DNA of 64,000 nt from Clostridiales bacterium (GTDB lineage: Bacteria > Bacillota > Clostridia > Lachnospirales > Lachnospiraceae): assembly GCA_018374355.1 (NCBI GenBank), contig JAHAFI010000001.1, positions 1 through 64,000 on the forward strand, read 5' to 3'. The notes beneath the pieces were generated by a model, which had not been told where the DNA came from, did no database searches, and was given only the letters and a program-made list of their open reading frames with translations. Positions 48,610 to 58,057 of the stretch are shown here, one piece after another (position 1 is the stretch's first letter; every line of letters begins with the position of its first letter). Both the position numbers and the translations under genes were made by a program.

Positions 48610-51015
48610 ATGGAAGAAAAGAAACAGAGAGGTATTCTTTTTTCGAAGGGGATCCGAATCCTTACCATTGTCATTTTTATATTGGCGGTAGGCATTTTTA
48701 CAGGAGCATCCGTTTTTCTGACCGGTTTGTTCAAGAGCGGCCTGCAGCCGGAAGATATGTTTCAAAACGGTGTTTTATCATATGAAGAGACCTATCAGTG
48801 CGGAAATGAGATCGGAGAATTTATGCATCATCTGGCAAATGCCAGAGAACAGGGCGAGACTTTTGCAGCAGATGGAAAAGTGGAGATGGACACTACCATC
48901 GACATTACCGACTGGAGTGCCAGAGGGAAAGAGCAGAACAAATACACTACCTATACAGTGGAAAATCTGAAGAAAATGCAGGAGCAGGGAACGATAAATG
49001 AACTGGAAAATGTCCTGTATAATGTGGAGAGCGGCTATTTTGAAGAGGAATTTTACAGTAGTGAAACCGAATTTGCGGCAGAAAAAAGCTCTGAACTGAC
49101 GAAGGATTTTTCCGAATACTCTCTCCAGTTTCAGTATCTGTACCGGAATCGGGAAAACAATGAAGGTTTGAAACCGGAGTCGGGGAAATATCTGGCGGAG
49201 TATGCGGGAAACAATCCGGACACGGTATCTTTGATGGAACTGTACAGAAACCTGATAGATACTGCAGATCAGGTGGAATATTATTTTGATGAACTGAGCA
49301 TGCTCGAGTCGGATACAAACATCATGTATGTGGTGGAAAATACAGACACCAAAGCAGTTTATACCAATGTTCCGGGATGGAAGAGCGGATATAACCCGGA
49401 AGTGGTAAAAGGAATGGACAAAAGCTTATTCTTTCAGGCGGAGAGAAAAAACGGAAGCTTTACGGACATTTTTCCCAGCGAACTGAGCAATGCCGAAGAG
49501 GATATCAAAAACTGGTTCAAAAATAATTATCTGGTCGGAGAAAATGAGAAAATCACCATTCTTTTGAATACGGAATACCCGGTAGACGATATGCTGGCAA
49601 GAAATAGTACGTTCTACTCCAAATATGCGAAATGGGGAAGAGTCCTGATGATTTGGACAATTGCAAGCTTCCTAACCGGGCTGCTGGCTCTGATTTTGAT
49701 CACTGCACAGGCAGGCAGAGTCCGCGAGGACAGAGAGCTTCATCTGAAGGGCATAGACCGGATACCCACAGAGGTGGTTCTTGCAACCGGTATGATTCCT
49801 CTGGCTTTGATGCTGACGCTGGGTGTATTTTATCTGGATACCGGTTCCGCCGGAGAAGTTTTAGCGGGAGCTTTGATTGTTGCAGGGCAAATGATGATGG
49901 GCAGCGTATTTTTATGTACCTATCTCAGTCTGGTCCGCCGGATTAAGGGACACCTGTTATGGAAATCCAGTTTGTGCCATACCATTGCAAAAAGCTGTAA
50001 AAATGTTTATATGGCCCGAAAAACTTCAGGCCGAATGATTATTGCATTTATCGTGCTGGTTCTGGGAAATCTTTTCTCGATCATTCTCTTTCAGGAATTA
50101 GGTTTTCTGATGGCTTTGATCGGAGACGGAGTGGTGCTTTTGTATCTGCTGCGGGAAAGTGCAGGACGGCAGGTGATCAAGGACGGACTGGGGAGAATTG
50201 CCAGCGGAGAGCTGGATTTTAAAATCAATGCAAAAGAACTGATCGGGGATAATCAGGAAATGGCAGAAGCAGTCAACCATGTAGGAGACGGACTGCAGAA
50301 TGCGGTCAAGGAAACCTTAAAGAGTGAGCGGCTGAAAGCTGACCTGATCACCAATGTTTCCCATGATATCAAGACACCGCTTACTTCCATCATCAATTAC
50401 GTGGATCTTTTGAAACGGGAAGATATTCAGGATCCGAAAATCAAAGGCTATATCGATATTCTGGACAGCAAATCCCAGAGACTGAAACAACTGACGGAGG
50501 ACCTTGTGGAGGCTTCTAAGATCAGCTCCGGAAATGTGGTGCTGGATATGCAGCCCATCCATTTCGGCGAATTGGTATGGCAGACCAATGGGGAATTTGA
50601 AGAAAAGTTTCAGGCCCGGGGGCTGGAGCTGGTGTGCAAAATTCCGGAAACGCCCACGATGATCATGGCGGACGGACGCCGGATGTGGCGTGTGGTAGAA
50701 AATCTGTACAATAATGTGGCAAAATATGCCATGGCAAATACCAGAGTGTACGTTGAGGTGAAAAAAATCGGATGCAGAGTGATCTTTGAAGTGAAAAATA
50801 TTTCGGAGCGCCCTCTGAACTTTAAGGCGGAGGAGCTTACGGAGCGTTTTGTCCGGGGAGACGTATCACGAAACACCGAGGGAAGCGGATTGGGACTGTC
50901 CATTGCCCAGAATCTGGTAAAACTTCAGAACGGAACCTTCGATATCTATCTGGACGGCGATCTGTTTAAGGTGACGATTACCTTCGAAGGGGTTCAGGAC
51001 AGTGAAGCAAGATAA
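48610..51015 (+). CDS. Membrane sensor histidine kinase with large extracellular sensor
   Basis: 801 residues. First helix at 15-38 (IRILTIVIFILAVGIFTGASVFL), then about 300 extracellular residues with many acidic and aromatic positions and no named fold. Several further helices follow (RVLMIWTIASFLTGLLALILI, VVLATGMIPLALMLTLGVFYL, EVLAGALIVAGQMMMGSVFLCTYL, MIIAFIVLVLGNLFSIILF, LMALIGDGVVLLYLL), then a HAMP-like linker (RIASGELDFKINAKEL). The kinase core has ITNVSHDIKTPLTSIINYVDLL (His acceptor), WRVVENLYNNVAKYA and GSGLGLSIAQNLVKLQNG. Partner of the preceding regulator. The large outer domain may bind the exported or encountered compound directly. Confidence 0.92.
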   Translation: MEEKKQRGILFSKGIRILTIVIFILAVGIFTGASVFLTGLFKSGLQPEDMFQNGVLSYEETYQCGNEIGEFMHHLANAREQGETFAADGKVEMDTTIDITDWSARGKEQNKYTTYTVENLKKMQEQGTINELENVLYNVESGYFEEEFYSSETEFAAEKSSELTKDFSEYSLQFQYLYRNRENNEGLKPESGKYLAEYAGNNPDTVSLMELYRNLIDTADQVEYYFDELSMLESDTNIMYVVENTDTKAVYTNVPGWKSGYNPEVVKGMDKSLFFQAERKNGSFTDIFPSELSNAEEDIKNWFKNNYLVGENEKITILLNTEYPVDDMLARNSTFYSKYAKWGRVLMIWTIASFLTGLLALILITAQAGRVREDRELHLKGIDRIPTEVVLATGMIPLALMLTLGVFYLDTGSAGEVLAGALIVAGQMMMGSVFLCTYLSLVRRIKGHLLWKSSLCHTIAKSCKNVYMARKTSGRMIIAFIVLVLGNLFSIILFQELGFLMALIGDGVVLLYLLRESAGRQVIKDGLGRIASGELDFKINAKELIGDNQEMAEAVNHVGDGLQNAVKETLKSERLKADLITNVSHDIKTPLTSIINYVDLLKREDIQDPKIKGYIDILDSKSQRLKQLTEDLVEASKISSGNVVLDMQPIHFGELVWQTNGEFEEKFQARGLELVCKIPETPTMIMADGRRMWRVVENLYNNVAKYAMANTRVYVEVKKIGCRVIFEVKNISERPLNFKAEELTERFVRGDVSRNTEGSGLGLSIAQNLVKLQNGTFDIYLDGDLFKVTITFEGVQDSEAR

Positions 51016-51042
51016 GTGAAGAAAAATATTTAAACAAAAATG

Positions 51043-51081
51043 AAACTGCCGAAAAGCGTCTGGCTTTTCGGCAGTTTTATT
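51043..51081. terminator. Bidirectional terminator between sensor kinase and yesL-type gene
   Basis: Perfect 15-bp stem AAACTGCCGAAAAGC (51043-51057) with GCTTTTCGGCAGTTT (51063-51077), loop GTCTG, flanked by T-rich DNA on both strands. Confidence 0.9.
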
Positions 51082-51085
51082 TTTG

Positions 51086-51841
51086 TTATTCGCTTACGTC
51101 CTCATCATTTTCCGGCACTTCATTGGTGGGATGAAGGTTGGTAAATACGGAAGCATCAATCTGTACAGGTTCTTCGTCACCCTCAGAGGCTTCCCCGTTT
51201 TCGCTGTCCTCGGAAATAATGTAGCGGTCAAAAATCTTCACAAAGAAGATGGAATGCAGATAGCTGATCACTGCAAATCCCATCAGGAAGTAGAAGAGCA
51301 TCACCATAGGGAATGCTTTTGCTACCAGAAAGGCCAGCACGACCGGAGCAGCGGTAATGAGCAGCATCAGGATGGTATAAGGCAGATGCCGGATGGACAT
51401 CAGCAGTGAATTTTTAAAGGTGTTCTTGATAGAGTTATAGAACTTGGAAAGTACCGGATAAACGTAGAGAAGAACCATCAGGTAAATGGCTATTCCCATC
51501 ATAAAGATATAAGTCAGTACCATATAAAAAGTTCCTTTGTCCTGAAAGGTCCGTGTGGTATAGAAATCGAAGGCTAAAAGCAGACCTACCACCACCATGA
51601 TCAGGTGAATGATCGTAGCCTGTCTAAAGTTCTGGCGGAAGGAATGGAAAAAGCCTTTCACAATGTAGGATTCTTCGTTTTTAGCCATCTTCAGGGTCAT
51701 GTAATACATGGCGGTAATGGAAGCCCCTGCCGTGACGATGGGAAGACAGCAAAGAATGCAGAGCATGTTCAGGATCATAAAGTCGGCAACCCTGCTCATA
51801 AAGGTAAAGAACTTATTGTCCGGGTTAAAAAGATTATTCAT
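51086..51841 (-). CDS. YesL/DUF624 family membrane protein
   Basis: 251 residues. N-terminal MNNLFNPDNKFFTFMSRVADFMILNMLCILCCLPIVTAGASITAMYY is the clear DUF624 signature. Five to six membrane helices follow, ending near residue 210 (FYFLMGFAVISYLHSIFFVKIFDRY); the last 40 residues are an acidic cytoplasmic tail. YesL-type proteins are often found with LplB/YtcP oligosaccharide transport genes and are thought to assist or regulate them. Here it lies divergent from the MsmX-type ATPase that may energise such transporters, which supports a link. Confidence 0.9.
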   Translation of the reverse strand: MNNLFNPDNKFFTFMSRVADFMILNMLCILCCLPIVTAGASITAMYYMTLKMAKNEESYIVKGFFHSFRQNFRQATIIHLIMVVVGLLLAFDFYTTRTFQDKGTFYMVLTYIFMMGIAIYLMVLLYVYPVLSKFYNSIKNTFKNSLLMSIRHLPYTILMLLITAAPVVLAFLVAKAFPMVMLFYFLMGFAVISYLHSIFFVKIFDRYIISEDSENGEASEGDEEPVQIDASVFTNLHPTNEVPENDEDVSE

Positions 51842-52179
51842 AAATGTCCCTCTTTTCTTCAGTTTTCAAGTACGTGTGAACGTAAATCATAATAACCAGT
51901 ATAACGAAAATGACGATAAATTGCAAATGAAGAAACAATAAATCCAGAATTCGTCAATCTGTATATGAAAATTAGAAAAATTTAGTCAATATGTCCCAAA
52001 GGGGGAGGGGGTAGGGTACATGCGAGCATATTTTACAACCTGCCATAGAAATCTTTGTGGAAATCGGGTATGGTTAAAAAGGCCAAAGTTCGGTATACTA
52101 AACTCAGTCACAGGGCGGGATGCTCTGAAGCGAAACGAAGTATGAAACAGTAGGCATTTAAATTAGGAGGTATTTCATT
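51842..52179. other. Intergenic region upstream of msmX
   Basis: 338 bp between divergent genes. It holds a G-rich run on the plus strand (52002-52017: five G, A, five G, TA, three G), a possible -10 TATACT (52094-52099) with weak -35 TGGTTA (52071-52076) at 17 bp, and the msmX ribosome site AGGAGG at 52166-52171. No ORF. Confidence 0.5.
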
Positions 52180-53283
52180 ATGGCAAGTTTATCTTTACAG
52201 CACATTAATAAAACATATCCTAACGGTTTTGAAGCCGTTAAAGATTTCAATCTGGAAATTGAAGACAAAGAGTTTATCATCTTCGTAGGACCATCCGGAT
52301 GTGGTAAATCTACTACACTGCGTATGATCGCTGGTCTGGAAGAAATTTCCGGCGGTACACTGAAGATTGGTGATAAAGTAGTGAACGATGTAGAGCCGAA
52401 AGACAGAGATATCGCGATGGTATTCCAGAACTACGCTCTGTATCCTCATATGACAGTATATGATAACATGGCATTTGGTCTGAAACTGAGAAAAGTTCCG
52501 AAAGATCAGATCGACAAAATGGTTAAAGAAGCTGCTAAGATCCTTGATCTGGAAAAACTGTTAGACCGTAAACCGAAAGCTCTTTCCGGTGGTCAGAGAC
52601 AGCGTGTAGCTATGGGCCGTGCTATCGTGCGTGATCCTAAAGTATTCCTGATGGACGAACCTCTGTCAAACTTGGATGCTAAACTGCGTGTACAGATGAG
52701 AACTGAGATCTCTAAACTGCATGAGAGACTGGGCGCTACAATCATCTACGTAACACATGACCAGACAGAAGCTATGACACTGGGAACCAGAATCGTAGTT
52801 ATGAAAGACGGTATTGTACAGCAGGTTGATACACCTCAGAACCTGTACAATGCACCAGGAAACCTGTTCGTTGCAGGATTCATCGGATCTCCTCAGATGA
52901 ACTTCATGGATGCAACTGTTAAAGTAACAGGAAAAGATGTTGATCTGGTTGTTGGAAAATACACACTGAGACTGCCGGCTGAAAAAGCAAAAGCTCTGAT
53001 CGACGGCGGCTACAACGGAAAAACTGTTGTTATGGGTATCCGTCCGGAAAACGTAACAGACGATGCTGCTCTGTATCCGGAAAGCACAGTAGAAGCTACC
53101 ATCAACGTATACGAACTGCTGGGTGCTGAAGTATTCCTGTATTTCGATGTTGAAGGATTTAACATGACAGCTCGTGTAAATCCACACACAACTTCCAGAA
53201 CTGGTGATACTGTTAAATTTGGTCTGGATATGTCCAAAGTTCATGTATTTGATAAAGAAACAGAACTGACAATTACCAACTAA
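52180..53283 (+). CDS. msmX: MsmX/UgpC-type sugar ABC transporter ATPase
   Basis: 367 residues. Walker A FVGPSGCGKSTTLRMIAGLE, Q loop MVFQNYALYPHMTVYDNMAFGLKLRK, signature LSGGQRQRVAMGRAIV, Walker B VFLMDEPLSNLDAKLR, H loop VTHDQTEAM. The C-terminal MalK-like OB domain is present (VMGIRPENVTDDAAL). In Firmicutes a single MsmX serves several CUT1 sugar importers; it stands alone here and is the probable energy source for the fructan transporter at 9518-13046. Codon usage is strongly biased (CGT, CTG, GCT, GTA), pointing to high expression. A strong terminator follows. Confidence 0.94.
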   Translation: MASLSLQHINKTYPNGFEAVKDFNLEIEDKEFIIFVGPSGCGKSTTLRMIAGLEEISGGTLKIGDKVVNDVEPKDRDIAMVFQNYALYPHMTVYDNMAFGLKLRKVPKDQIDKMVKEAAKILDLEKLLDRKPKALSGGQRQRVAMGRAIVRDPKVFLMDEPLSNLDAKLRVQMRTEISKLHERLGATIIYVTHDQTEAMTLGTRIVVMKDGIVQQVDTPQNLYNAPGNLFVAGFIGSPQMNFMDATVKVTGKDVDLVVGKYTLRLPAEKAKALIDGGYNGKTVVMGIRPENVTDDAALYPESTVEATINVYELLGAEVFLYFDVEGFNMTARVNPHTTSRTGDTVKFGLDMSKVHVFDKETELTITN

Positions 53284-53303
53284 TTTTAAAATGCTGTTAT
53301 CGG

Positions 53304-53335
53304 GCACCACTCTTTTAAAGGGTGGTGCTTTTTTT
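53304..53335 (+). terminator. Terminator of msmX
   Basis: GCACCAC (53304-53310) pairs with GTGGTGC (53322-53328), followed by seven T. Confidence 0.9.
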
Positions 53336-53390
53336 AACCATTTCGTTGCAATTTGAAACAAAATAAGATATTATTTATCGTGAAAGCAGC

Positions 53391-53410
53391 AAGTACGCCG
53401 AGGCGTACTT
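53391..53410. repeat. Short hairpin repeat AAGTACGC-CGAG-GCGTACTT, copy 2
   Basis: Eight-base perfect stem, loop CGAG, followed by GAAA as in copy 1 at 34889-34906 (TGAAA). The terminal G-C pair of copy 1 is A-T here. Lies upstream of the CdaR-type regulator. Confidence 0.6.
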
Positions 53411-53446
53411 GAAAAACAGAAAATTTCACAGGAAGGATGTGAGGAC

Positions 53447-54532
53447 TTGGTTTCAAGTCAGGTTTTACAGAAAACAATCGATGAATTGCGAGCAATTACC
53501 AGAATTGACCTTTGTGTGCTGAGCATTGAGGGACAGATTCTGGCGTCTACCTTCAATGAGGGAGGGCCAAATCCTGATTATATTCGTGAATTTGCTTATT
53601 CTCCTGCGGATAGCCAGGTGCTGCAGGGCTATCATTTCTTTAAAGTATATGAAGAGGAGAATGTGGAATTTGTGCTGGTTACCGGAGGCGGCAGTGAAGA
53701 TGCCTATATGATCGGTAAGATTGCGGTAAGCCAGATACAGAATTTAATTATTGCTTATAAGGAGCGGCTGGATAAGAATAACTTTATTCAGAACCTGCTT
53801 CTGGATAACCTTTTACTGGTAGATATCTACAACCGTGCGAAAAAACTGCGGATTGATACGGAGGCCAGAAGGGTAGTGTTCATGGTGGAGACAAAATATG
53901 AAAAAGACAATAACGCCATGGAGACCATCAAGAGCCTGTATGCGTCCAAACCAAAGGATTATATCACAGCGGTTGACGAGAAAAATATTATCATTGTCAA
54001 AGAACTGAAGGAAACAGATGATTACGAGGAACTGAGCCGGGTGGCAAGGACACTGGTGGATATGCTGAATGTGGAAGCAATGTCTCAGGTAAGAGTTTCC
54101 TTTGGTAATATAATCAGAGAAATCAAAGATGTTTCCCGCTCCTACAAGGAAGCAAAAATGGCTCTCGAAGTAGGAAAAATATTTTATGCAGACAAAACGG
54201 TAGTGCCGTACAGCAATCTGGGTATCGGCCGTTTGATCTATCAGCTTCCGATTCCGCTGTGCCAGATGTTCATGAGAGAAGTTTTCGGTGAGCGGCTGCC
54301 GGATACCTTTGACGAGGAGACCCTGACAACGATCAACAAATTCTTTGAGAACAACCTTAACGTGTCGGAGACTTCAAGACAGCTTTATGTACACAGAAAC
54401 ACTTTGGTATACCGTCTGGAAAAACTGCAGAAGAGTACCGGGTTGGATATCCGGGTGTTTGATGATGCACTTACCTTCAAAATCGCAATGATGGTGGTAA
54501 GTTATATGAAATACATGGAAAAACAGGATTAA
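53447..54532 (+). CDS. CdaR/PucR family transcriptional regulator
   Basis: 361 residues from a TTG at 53447 (AGGAAGG about 10 bp before). The N-terminal half (ELRAITRIDLCVLSIEGQILASTF ... EFVLVTGGGSEDAYMIGKIAVSQIQNLI) is the putative sugar-diacid-recognition-like sensor. The middle has a GGDEF-like fold remnant (VRVSFGNIIREIKDVSRSYKEAKMALEVGK). The C-terminal helix-turn-helix is LTTINKFFENNLNVSETSRQLYVHRNTLVYRLEKLQKSTGLDI, the PucR signature. It precedes the hydratase gene by 23 bp on the same strand and likely controls it or is co-transcribed. Confidence 0.88.
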   Translation: MVSSQVLQKTIDELRAITRIDLCVLSIEGQILASTFNEGGPNPDYIREFAYSPADSQVLQGYHFFKVYEEENVEFVLVTGGGSEDAYMIGKIAVSQIQNLIIAYKERLDKNNFIQNLLLDNLLLVDIYNRAKKLRIDTEARRVVFMVETKYEKDNNAMETIKSLYASKPKDYITAVDEKNIIIVKELKETDDYEELSRVARTLVDMLNVEAMSQVRVSFGNIIREIKDVSRSYKEAKMALEVGKIFYADKTVVPYSNLGIGRLIYQLPIPLCQMFMREVFGERLPDTFDEETLTTINKFFENNLNVSETSRQLYVHRNTLVYRLEKLQKSTGLDIRVFDDALTFKIAMMVVSYMKYMEKQD

Positions 54533-54555
54533 TTACAAAAAGAGGAGAGAATATT

Positions 54556-56820
54556 ATGATTCAATTATTGGAAGGCGGCACCTATCTGGTGAACGGAACG
54601 GAACTGGTTGAGCCTGAAAAAGCGGGAGCACTGGGACTTCCTGCACCCGAAGAGGCAGCAAAACAGACAATGGCCTATGGCATTCTGGAGGCGCACAATA
54701 CTTCCGGAAATATGGAAAAACTGCAGATCAAATTTGATAAACTGACTTCCCATGACATTACCTTTGTGGGAATTATTCAGACTGCCCGGGCATCAGGACT
54801 GGAGAAATTTCCTGTTCCCTACGTTCTCACCAACTGCCACAATTCCCTGTGTGCAGTAGGCGGAACCATCAATGAAGATGACCACATGTTTGGACTGACC
54901 TGTGCAAAAAAATACGGCGGCGTCTATGTACCGCCTCATCAGGCAGTTATCCATCAGTTTGCCCGCGAGATGCTGGCAGGCGGCGGAAAGATGATTCTTG
55001 GCTCTGACAGCCATACCAGATACGGCGCCTTGGGAACCATGGCTATGGGAGAAGGCGGACCGGAGCTGGTAAAACAGTTATTATCCAAAACGTATGATAT
55101 TAATATGCCGGGAGTAGTAGGTGTTTATCTGACAGGAACACCGATTCCGGGAGTAGGACCGCAGGACGTTGCTCTGGCAATTATCGGTGCGGTATTTAAG
55201 AATGGCTTTGTGAAGAACAAAGTAATGGAATTTGTCGGACCGGGTGTGGCAAATCTGAGCACCGATTTCCGTATTGGTGTGGACGTTATGACAACAGAGA
55301 CCACCTGCCTGTCCTCCATCTGGAAAACCGATGAAAAGATCGAAGAGTTCTACCAGATCCACGGAAGAAGCGAGGACTATAAAGAGCTGAATCCGGGGCA
55401 GACGGCATACTATGACGGAATGATCGTAGTGGAACTGGACAAGATCCGTCCAATGATCGCTATGCCGTTCCACCCCAGCAATACCTACACCATTGATGAG
55501 CTGAATGCAAATCTGATGGACATTCTGGAGGATGTGGAAAAGAAAGCTCAGGTAAGTCTGGACGGAAAGATTGACTTTACACTGAAAGACAAAGTGCGGG
55601 ACGGAAGACTGTACGTGGATCAGGGAATCATCGCAGGATGTGCAGGAGGCGGATTTGAAAATATCTGTGCGGCTGCAGACATTCTGAAAGGTGCAAGCAT
55701 CGGTGCCGATGCCTTTACCCTGAGCGTATATCCGGCAAGTACCCCGATCTATATGGAACTGGCGAAAAATGGCGCTTTGGCAGCTCTTCTGGGAACAGGA
55801 GCCGTAGTTAAGACTGCTTTCTGCGGACCGTGCTTCGGTGCAGGAGATACTCCGGCAAATAACGCTTTCAGTATCCGCCATTCAACGAGAAACTTCCCCA
55901 ACAGAGAAGGTTCTAAGATCCAGAATGGACAGATTTCTTCTGTTGCTCTTATGGATGCCCGTTCCATCGCTGCCACAGCAGCAAATAAGGGCCGTCTGAC
56001 AGCAGCGACAGAGTTTGAAGGAACTTACAGCAATCCGAAATACTATTTTGACAGCACCATCTATGCAAACCGTGTGTTTGACAGCAAAGGTGTGGCTGAC
56101 CCGTCCGTGGATATCCAGTTCGGACCGAATATCAAAGACTGGCCGCAGATGCCTGCGCTGGCAGAAAATCTGATTCTGAAAGTAGTTTCCGAGATTCATG
56201 ATCCGGTTACCACAACGGACGAACTGATTCCTTCCGGAGAGACTTCCTCCTTCCGTTCTAATCCGCTGGGACTGGCAGAATTTACCCTGTCCAGAAAAGA
56301 TCCGGCCTATGTAGGAAGAGCAAAAGAAGTACAGGCTGCCCAGAAGGCCATTCAGGAAGGAAACTGCCCGGCAGAGGCATTGCCGGAACTGAAACCGGTG
56401 ATGGAAACCATCCGCAAAACTTATCCGGAAGTGGATAAGACAAATACAGGTGTAGGTTCCACGATTTTTGCTGTGAAGCCGGGAGACGGTTCTGCCCGTG
56501 AGCAGGCAGCCTCCTGTCAGAAAGTGCTGGGCGGCTGGGCAAACATTGCCAATGAATATGCGACTAAGAGATACCGCTCCAACCTGATCAACTGGGGTAT
56601 GCTTCCATTCCTGATTCAGGAGGGTGAACTTCCGTTTAAGAACGGAGACTATCTGTTCGTTCCCCAGATCCGCAAGGCGGTAGAAGAAAAATGGGACAGC
56701 ATGACTGCTTTTGTGGTAGGTGAAGAGCTGAAATCATTTGAACTGAAACTGGGTGATCTGACGGATGATGAGAGAACCATTATCCTGAAGGGCTGTCTGA
56801 TCAATTATTACAGAGGATAA
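54556..56820 (+). CDS. Aconitase-superfamily hydratase (YbhJ-like)
   Basis: 754 residues, start with GAGGAG 9 bp upstream. The protein has the aconitase layout: an N-terminal Fe-S domain with NCHNSLCAVGGTINEDDHMFGL, GGKMILGSDSHTRYGALGTMAMGEGGPELVKQLL (D-S-H-T motif), cluster ligands in AGCAGGGFENICAA and AFCGPCFGAGDTPANNAFSIRHSTRNFPNREGS, and the C-terminal swivel domain with RSNLINWGMLPFLI. Length and motif spacing fit the group typified by E. coli YbhJ, annotated only as hydratase. It differs from true aconitase in the N-terminus, so citrate may not be the substrate. Paired with the CdaR-type regulator; the inducer might be an organic acid. A terminator follows. Confidence 0.85.
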   Translation: MIQLLEGGTYLVNGTELVEPEKAGALGLPAPEEAAKQTMAYGILEAHNTSGNMEKLQIKFDKLTSHDITFVGIIQTARASGLEKFPVPYVLTNCHNSLCAVGGTINEDDHMFGLTCAKKYGGVYVPPHQAVIHQFAREMLAGGGKMILGSDSHTRYGALGTMAMGEGGPELVKQLLSKTYDINMPGVVGVYLTGTPIPGVGPQDVALAIIGAVFKNGFVKNKVMEFVGPGVANLSTDFRIGVDVMTTETTCLSSIWKTDEKIEEFYQIHGRSEDYKELNPGQTAYYDGMIVVELDKIRPMIAMPFHPSNTYTIDELNANLMDILEDVEKKAQVSLDGKIDFTLKDKVRDGRLYVDQGIIAGCAGGGFENICAAADILKGASIGADAFTLSVYPASTPIYMELAKNGALAALLGTGAVVKTAFCGPCFGAGDTPANNAFSIRHSTRNFPNREGSKIQNGQISSVALMDARSIAATAANKGRLTAATEFEGTYSNPKYYFDSTIYANRVFDSKGVADPSVDIQFGPNIKDWPQMPALAENLILKVVSEIHDPVTTTDELIPSGETSSFRSNPLGLAEFTLSRKDPAYVGRAKEVQAAQKAIQEGNCPAEALPELKPVMETIRKTYPEVDKTNTGVGSTIFAVKPGDGSAREQAASCQKVLGGWANIANEYATKRYRSNLINWGMLPFLIQEGELPFKNGDYLFVPQIRKAVEEKWDSMTAFVVGEELKSFELKLGDLTDDERTIILKGCLINYYRG

Positions 56821-56832
56821 AAAGTAAAATGT

Positions 56833-56876
56833 AAAGTCCCGGAGTGCAATCCCAAATGCAATCCGGGACTTTTTTG
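56833..56876 (+). terminator. Terminator of the hydratase gene
   Basis: AAGTCCCGGA (56834-56843) pairs with TCCGGGACTT (56862-56871), inner TGCAAT/ATGCA pairing, followed by five further T. Confidence 0.9.
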
Positions 56877-57012
56877 ACAATTTTCAATTGTCTTGATTTT
56901 TTTAGTATTTTAAAATTGACAATACAATTCGAAAAACACAATACAAATAAACAGTTATAAAATGAATAGAAAATATCTTATAAAAAAATATAGAAAAAAG
57001 TTAAAAAATGTG

Positions 57013-57041
57013 TTGACAAATAAGAAGGGGTCTGGTATTAT
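57013..57041 (+). promoter_or_regulatory. Strong promoter inside the AT-rich region
   Basis: -35 TTGACA (57013-57018), 17-bp spacer, -10 TATTAT (57036-57041), overlapped by TATAAT at 57039-57044. The -35 matches consensus exactly. Confidence 0.7.
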
Positions 57042-57369
57042 AATCTCAACAACAAACAAACCACTTACTTAAAAACATCAACACCCCATTTTCTATGACA
57101 GAGACGAGAAATCTTCATAAGAAGAATGGAAAAGGAACCAGAAAAAGAAACTGAATTTCCAAAAAAATTTTTATTAACTGGCTAGTTGAATCGGATTTCC
57201 AGAAAGTTTGGGCGGTAAGATTGAAACGAAAGCATTAAATAATCTTATTCAAACGTGAAAAGAAATCAAAAACAAATAATCATTTAAGAAAAAATCAAAA
57301 AGAAATCGGTATTCAAAATGGGATGAATAAAAGTAAGTAACTTGTATAAGAAAAGGAGGAGGACTCCAA

Positions 57370-57417
57370 TGGACAACGAAAATACAAATAATCAATATAA
57401 GCGTGGTATGATTTAGC
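57370..57417 (+). pseudogene. 15-codon ORF with perfect ribosome binding site, probable gene remnant
   Basis: ATG at 57370 after AAAAGGAGGAGG, ending TAG at 57415-57417. The peptide MDNENTNNQYKRGMI resembles the polar start of many small membrane proteins of this family of bacteria. The in-frame continuation stays hydrophilic for another 25 codons. A leader peptide is an alternative reading. Confidence 0.35.
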
Positions 57418-58057
57418 ATTCCCCGCAAGAAAGACCTTTCATGGATGATGAAAAGAAAAAGAGACATACCAGAGAGTATGAAAAAGATAGATGAAAGGTA
57501 AAAGAGCTGATCCTTATATTGAATATAATACCACAAAAATAATAGAATGATTTTAAAAGATGTGTAAAGAAACATTTTTTAAAAAGATATGATATTTCTA
57601 TTGAATGTAATTATATAGAATAAAAAATAAAAAGAAATTCTATCAGAAGTTCTATTCGATCATCTGATCAAAAGAAAATGATTGTATAAGGTGGAGAGTA
57701 AGATGCGAGTGCTATGTGATAGTAAGTGTGTCTGAAGAGGAACAAATACATCATAAAAAAGATTGGATACCATGTCTATATAAGAAATGAAAGTAGAAAT
57801 CAGATATCTGGAAAAATTTATAGACGAGAATATAAATTTTGAAACTTTCTGTTATCCTTAAATATAAATATAACATTTCTAAGTAAGAAAAATCTTACGA
57901 GCAGGGAATTATAAAACATAAAAAATTTATATAGATAATTGAATATGGAGTGTATAAACCAATATTAACTATCAATATAAAGAAAGGTTAAAGTAACTGA
58001 TAAATCAGCATAAAAAGAATATAAGAGGATAATACAATTGAATAAAGAAGAACATTA

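Larger units (their letters stand above)
56880..58057 (+). other. AT-rich region with promoter and terminator but no intact ORF (decayed gene or non-coding RNA)
   Basis: Nearly 1.2 kb, much richer in A+T than the neighbours, with stops in every frame. It opens with a strong promoter (57013-57041) and closes with a terminator-like hairpin (58058-58100). A perfect ribosome site AAAAGGAGGAGG at 57351-57362 precedes ATG 57370, but the frame stops after 15 codons (MDNENTNNQYKRGMI). Reading past the stop gives HSPQERPFMDDEKKKRHTRE before the next stop, so a hydrophilic N-terminus of a lost protein is plausible. Small hairpins such as GTAAGA/TCTTAC (57882-57897) and ATCAGA/TCTGAT (57640-57666) are present. 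I cannot tell pseudogene from structured RNA. Confidence 0.5.

Noticed and set aside
52666..53361. 231-codon frame opposite msmX
   Set aside because: Same cause as for pgi: biased codons of a highly expressed gene leave the antisense frame open.
57249..57575. 108-codon minus-strand frame in the AT-rich region
   Set aside because: Phe/Ile/Leu-rich product expected from poly-A-rich DNA read in reverse; no ribosome site, no promoter.
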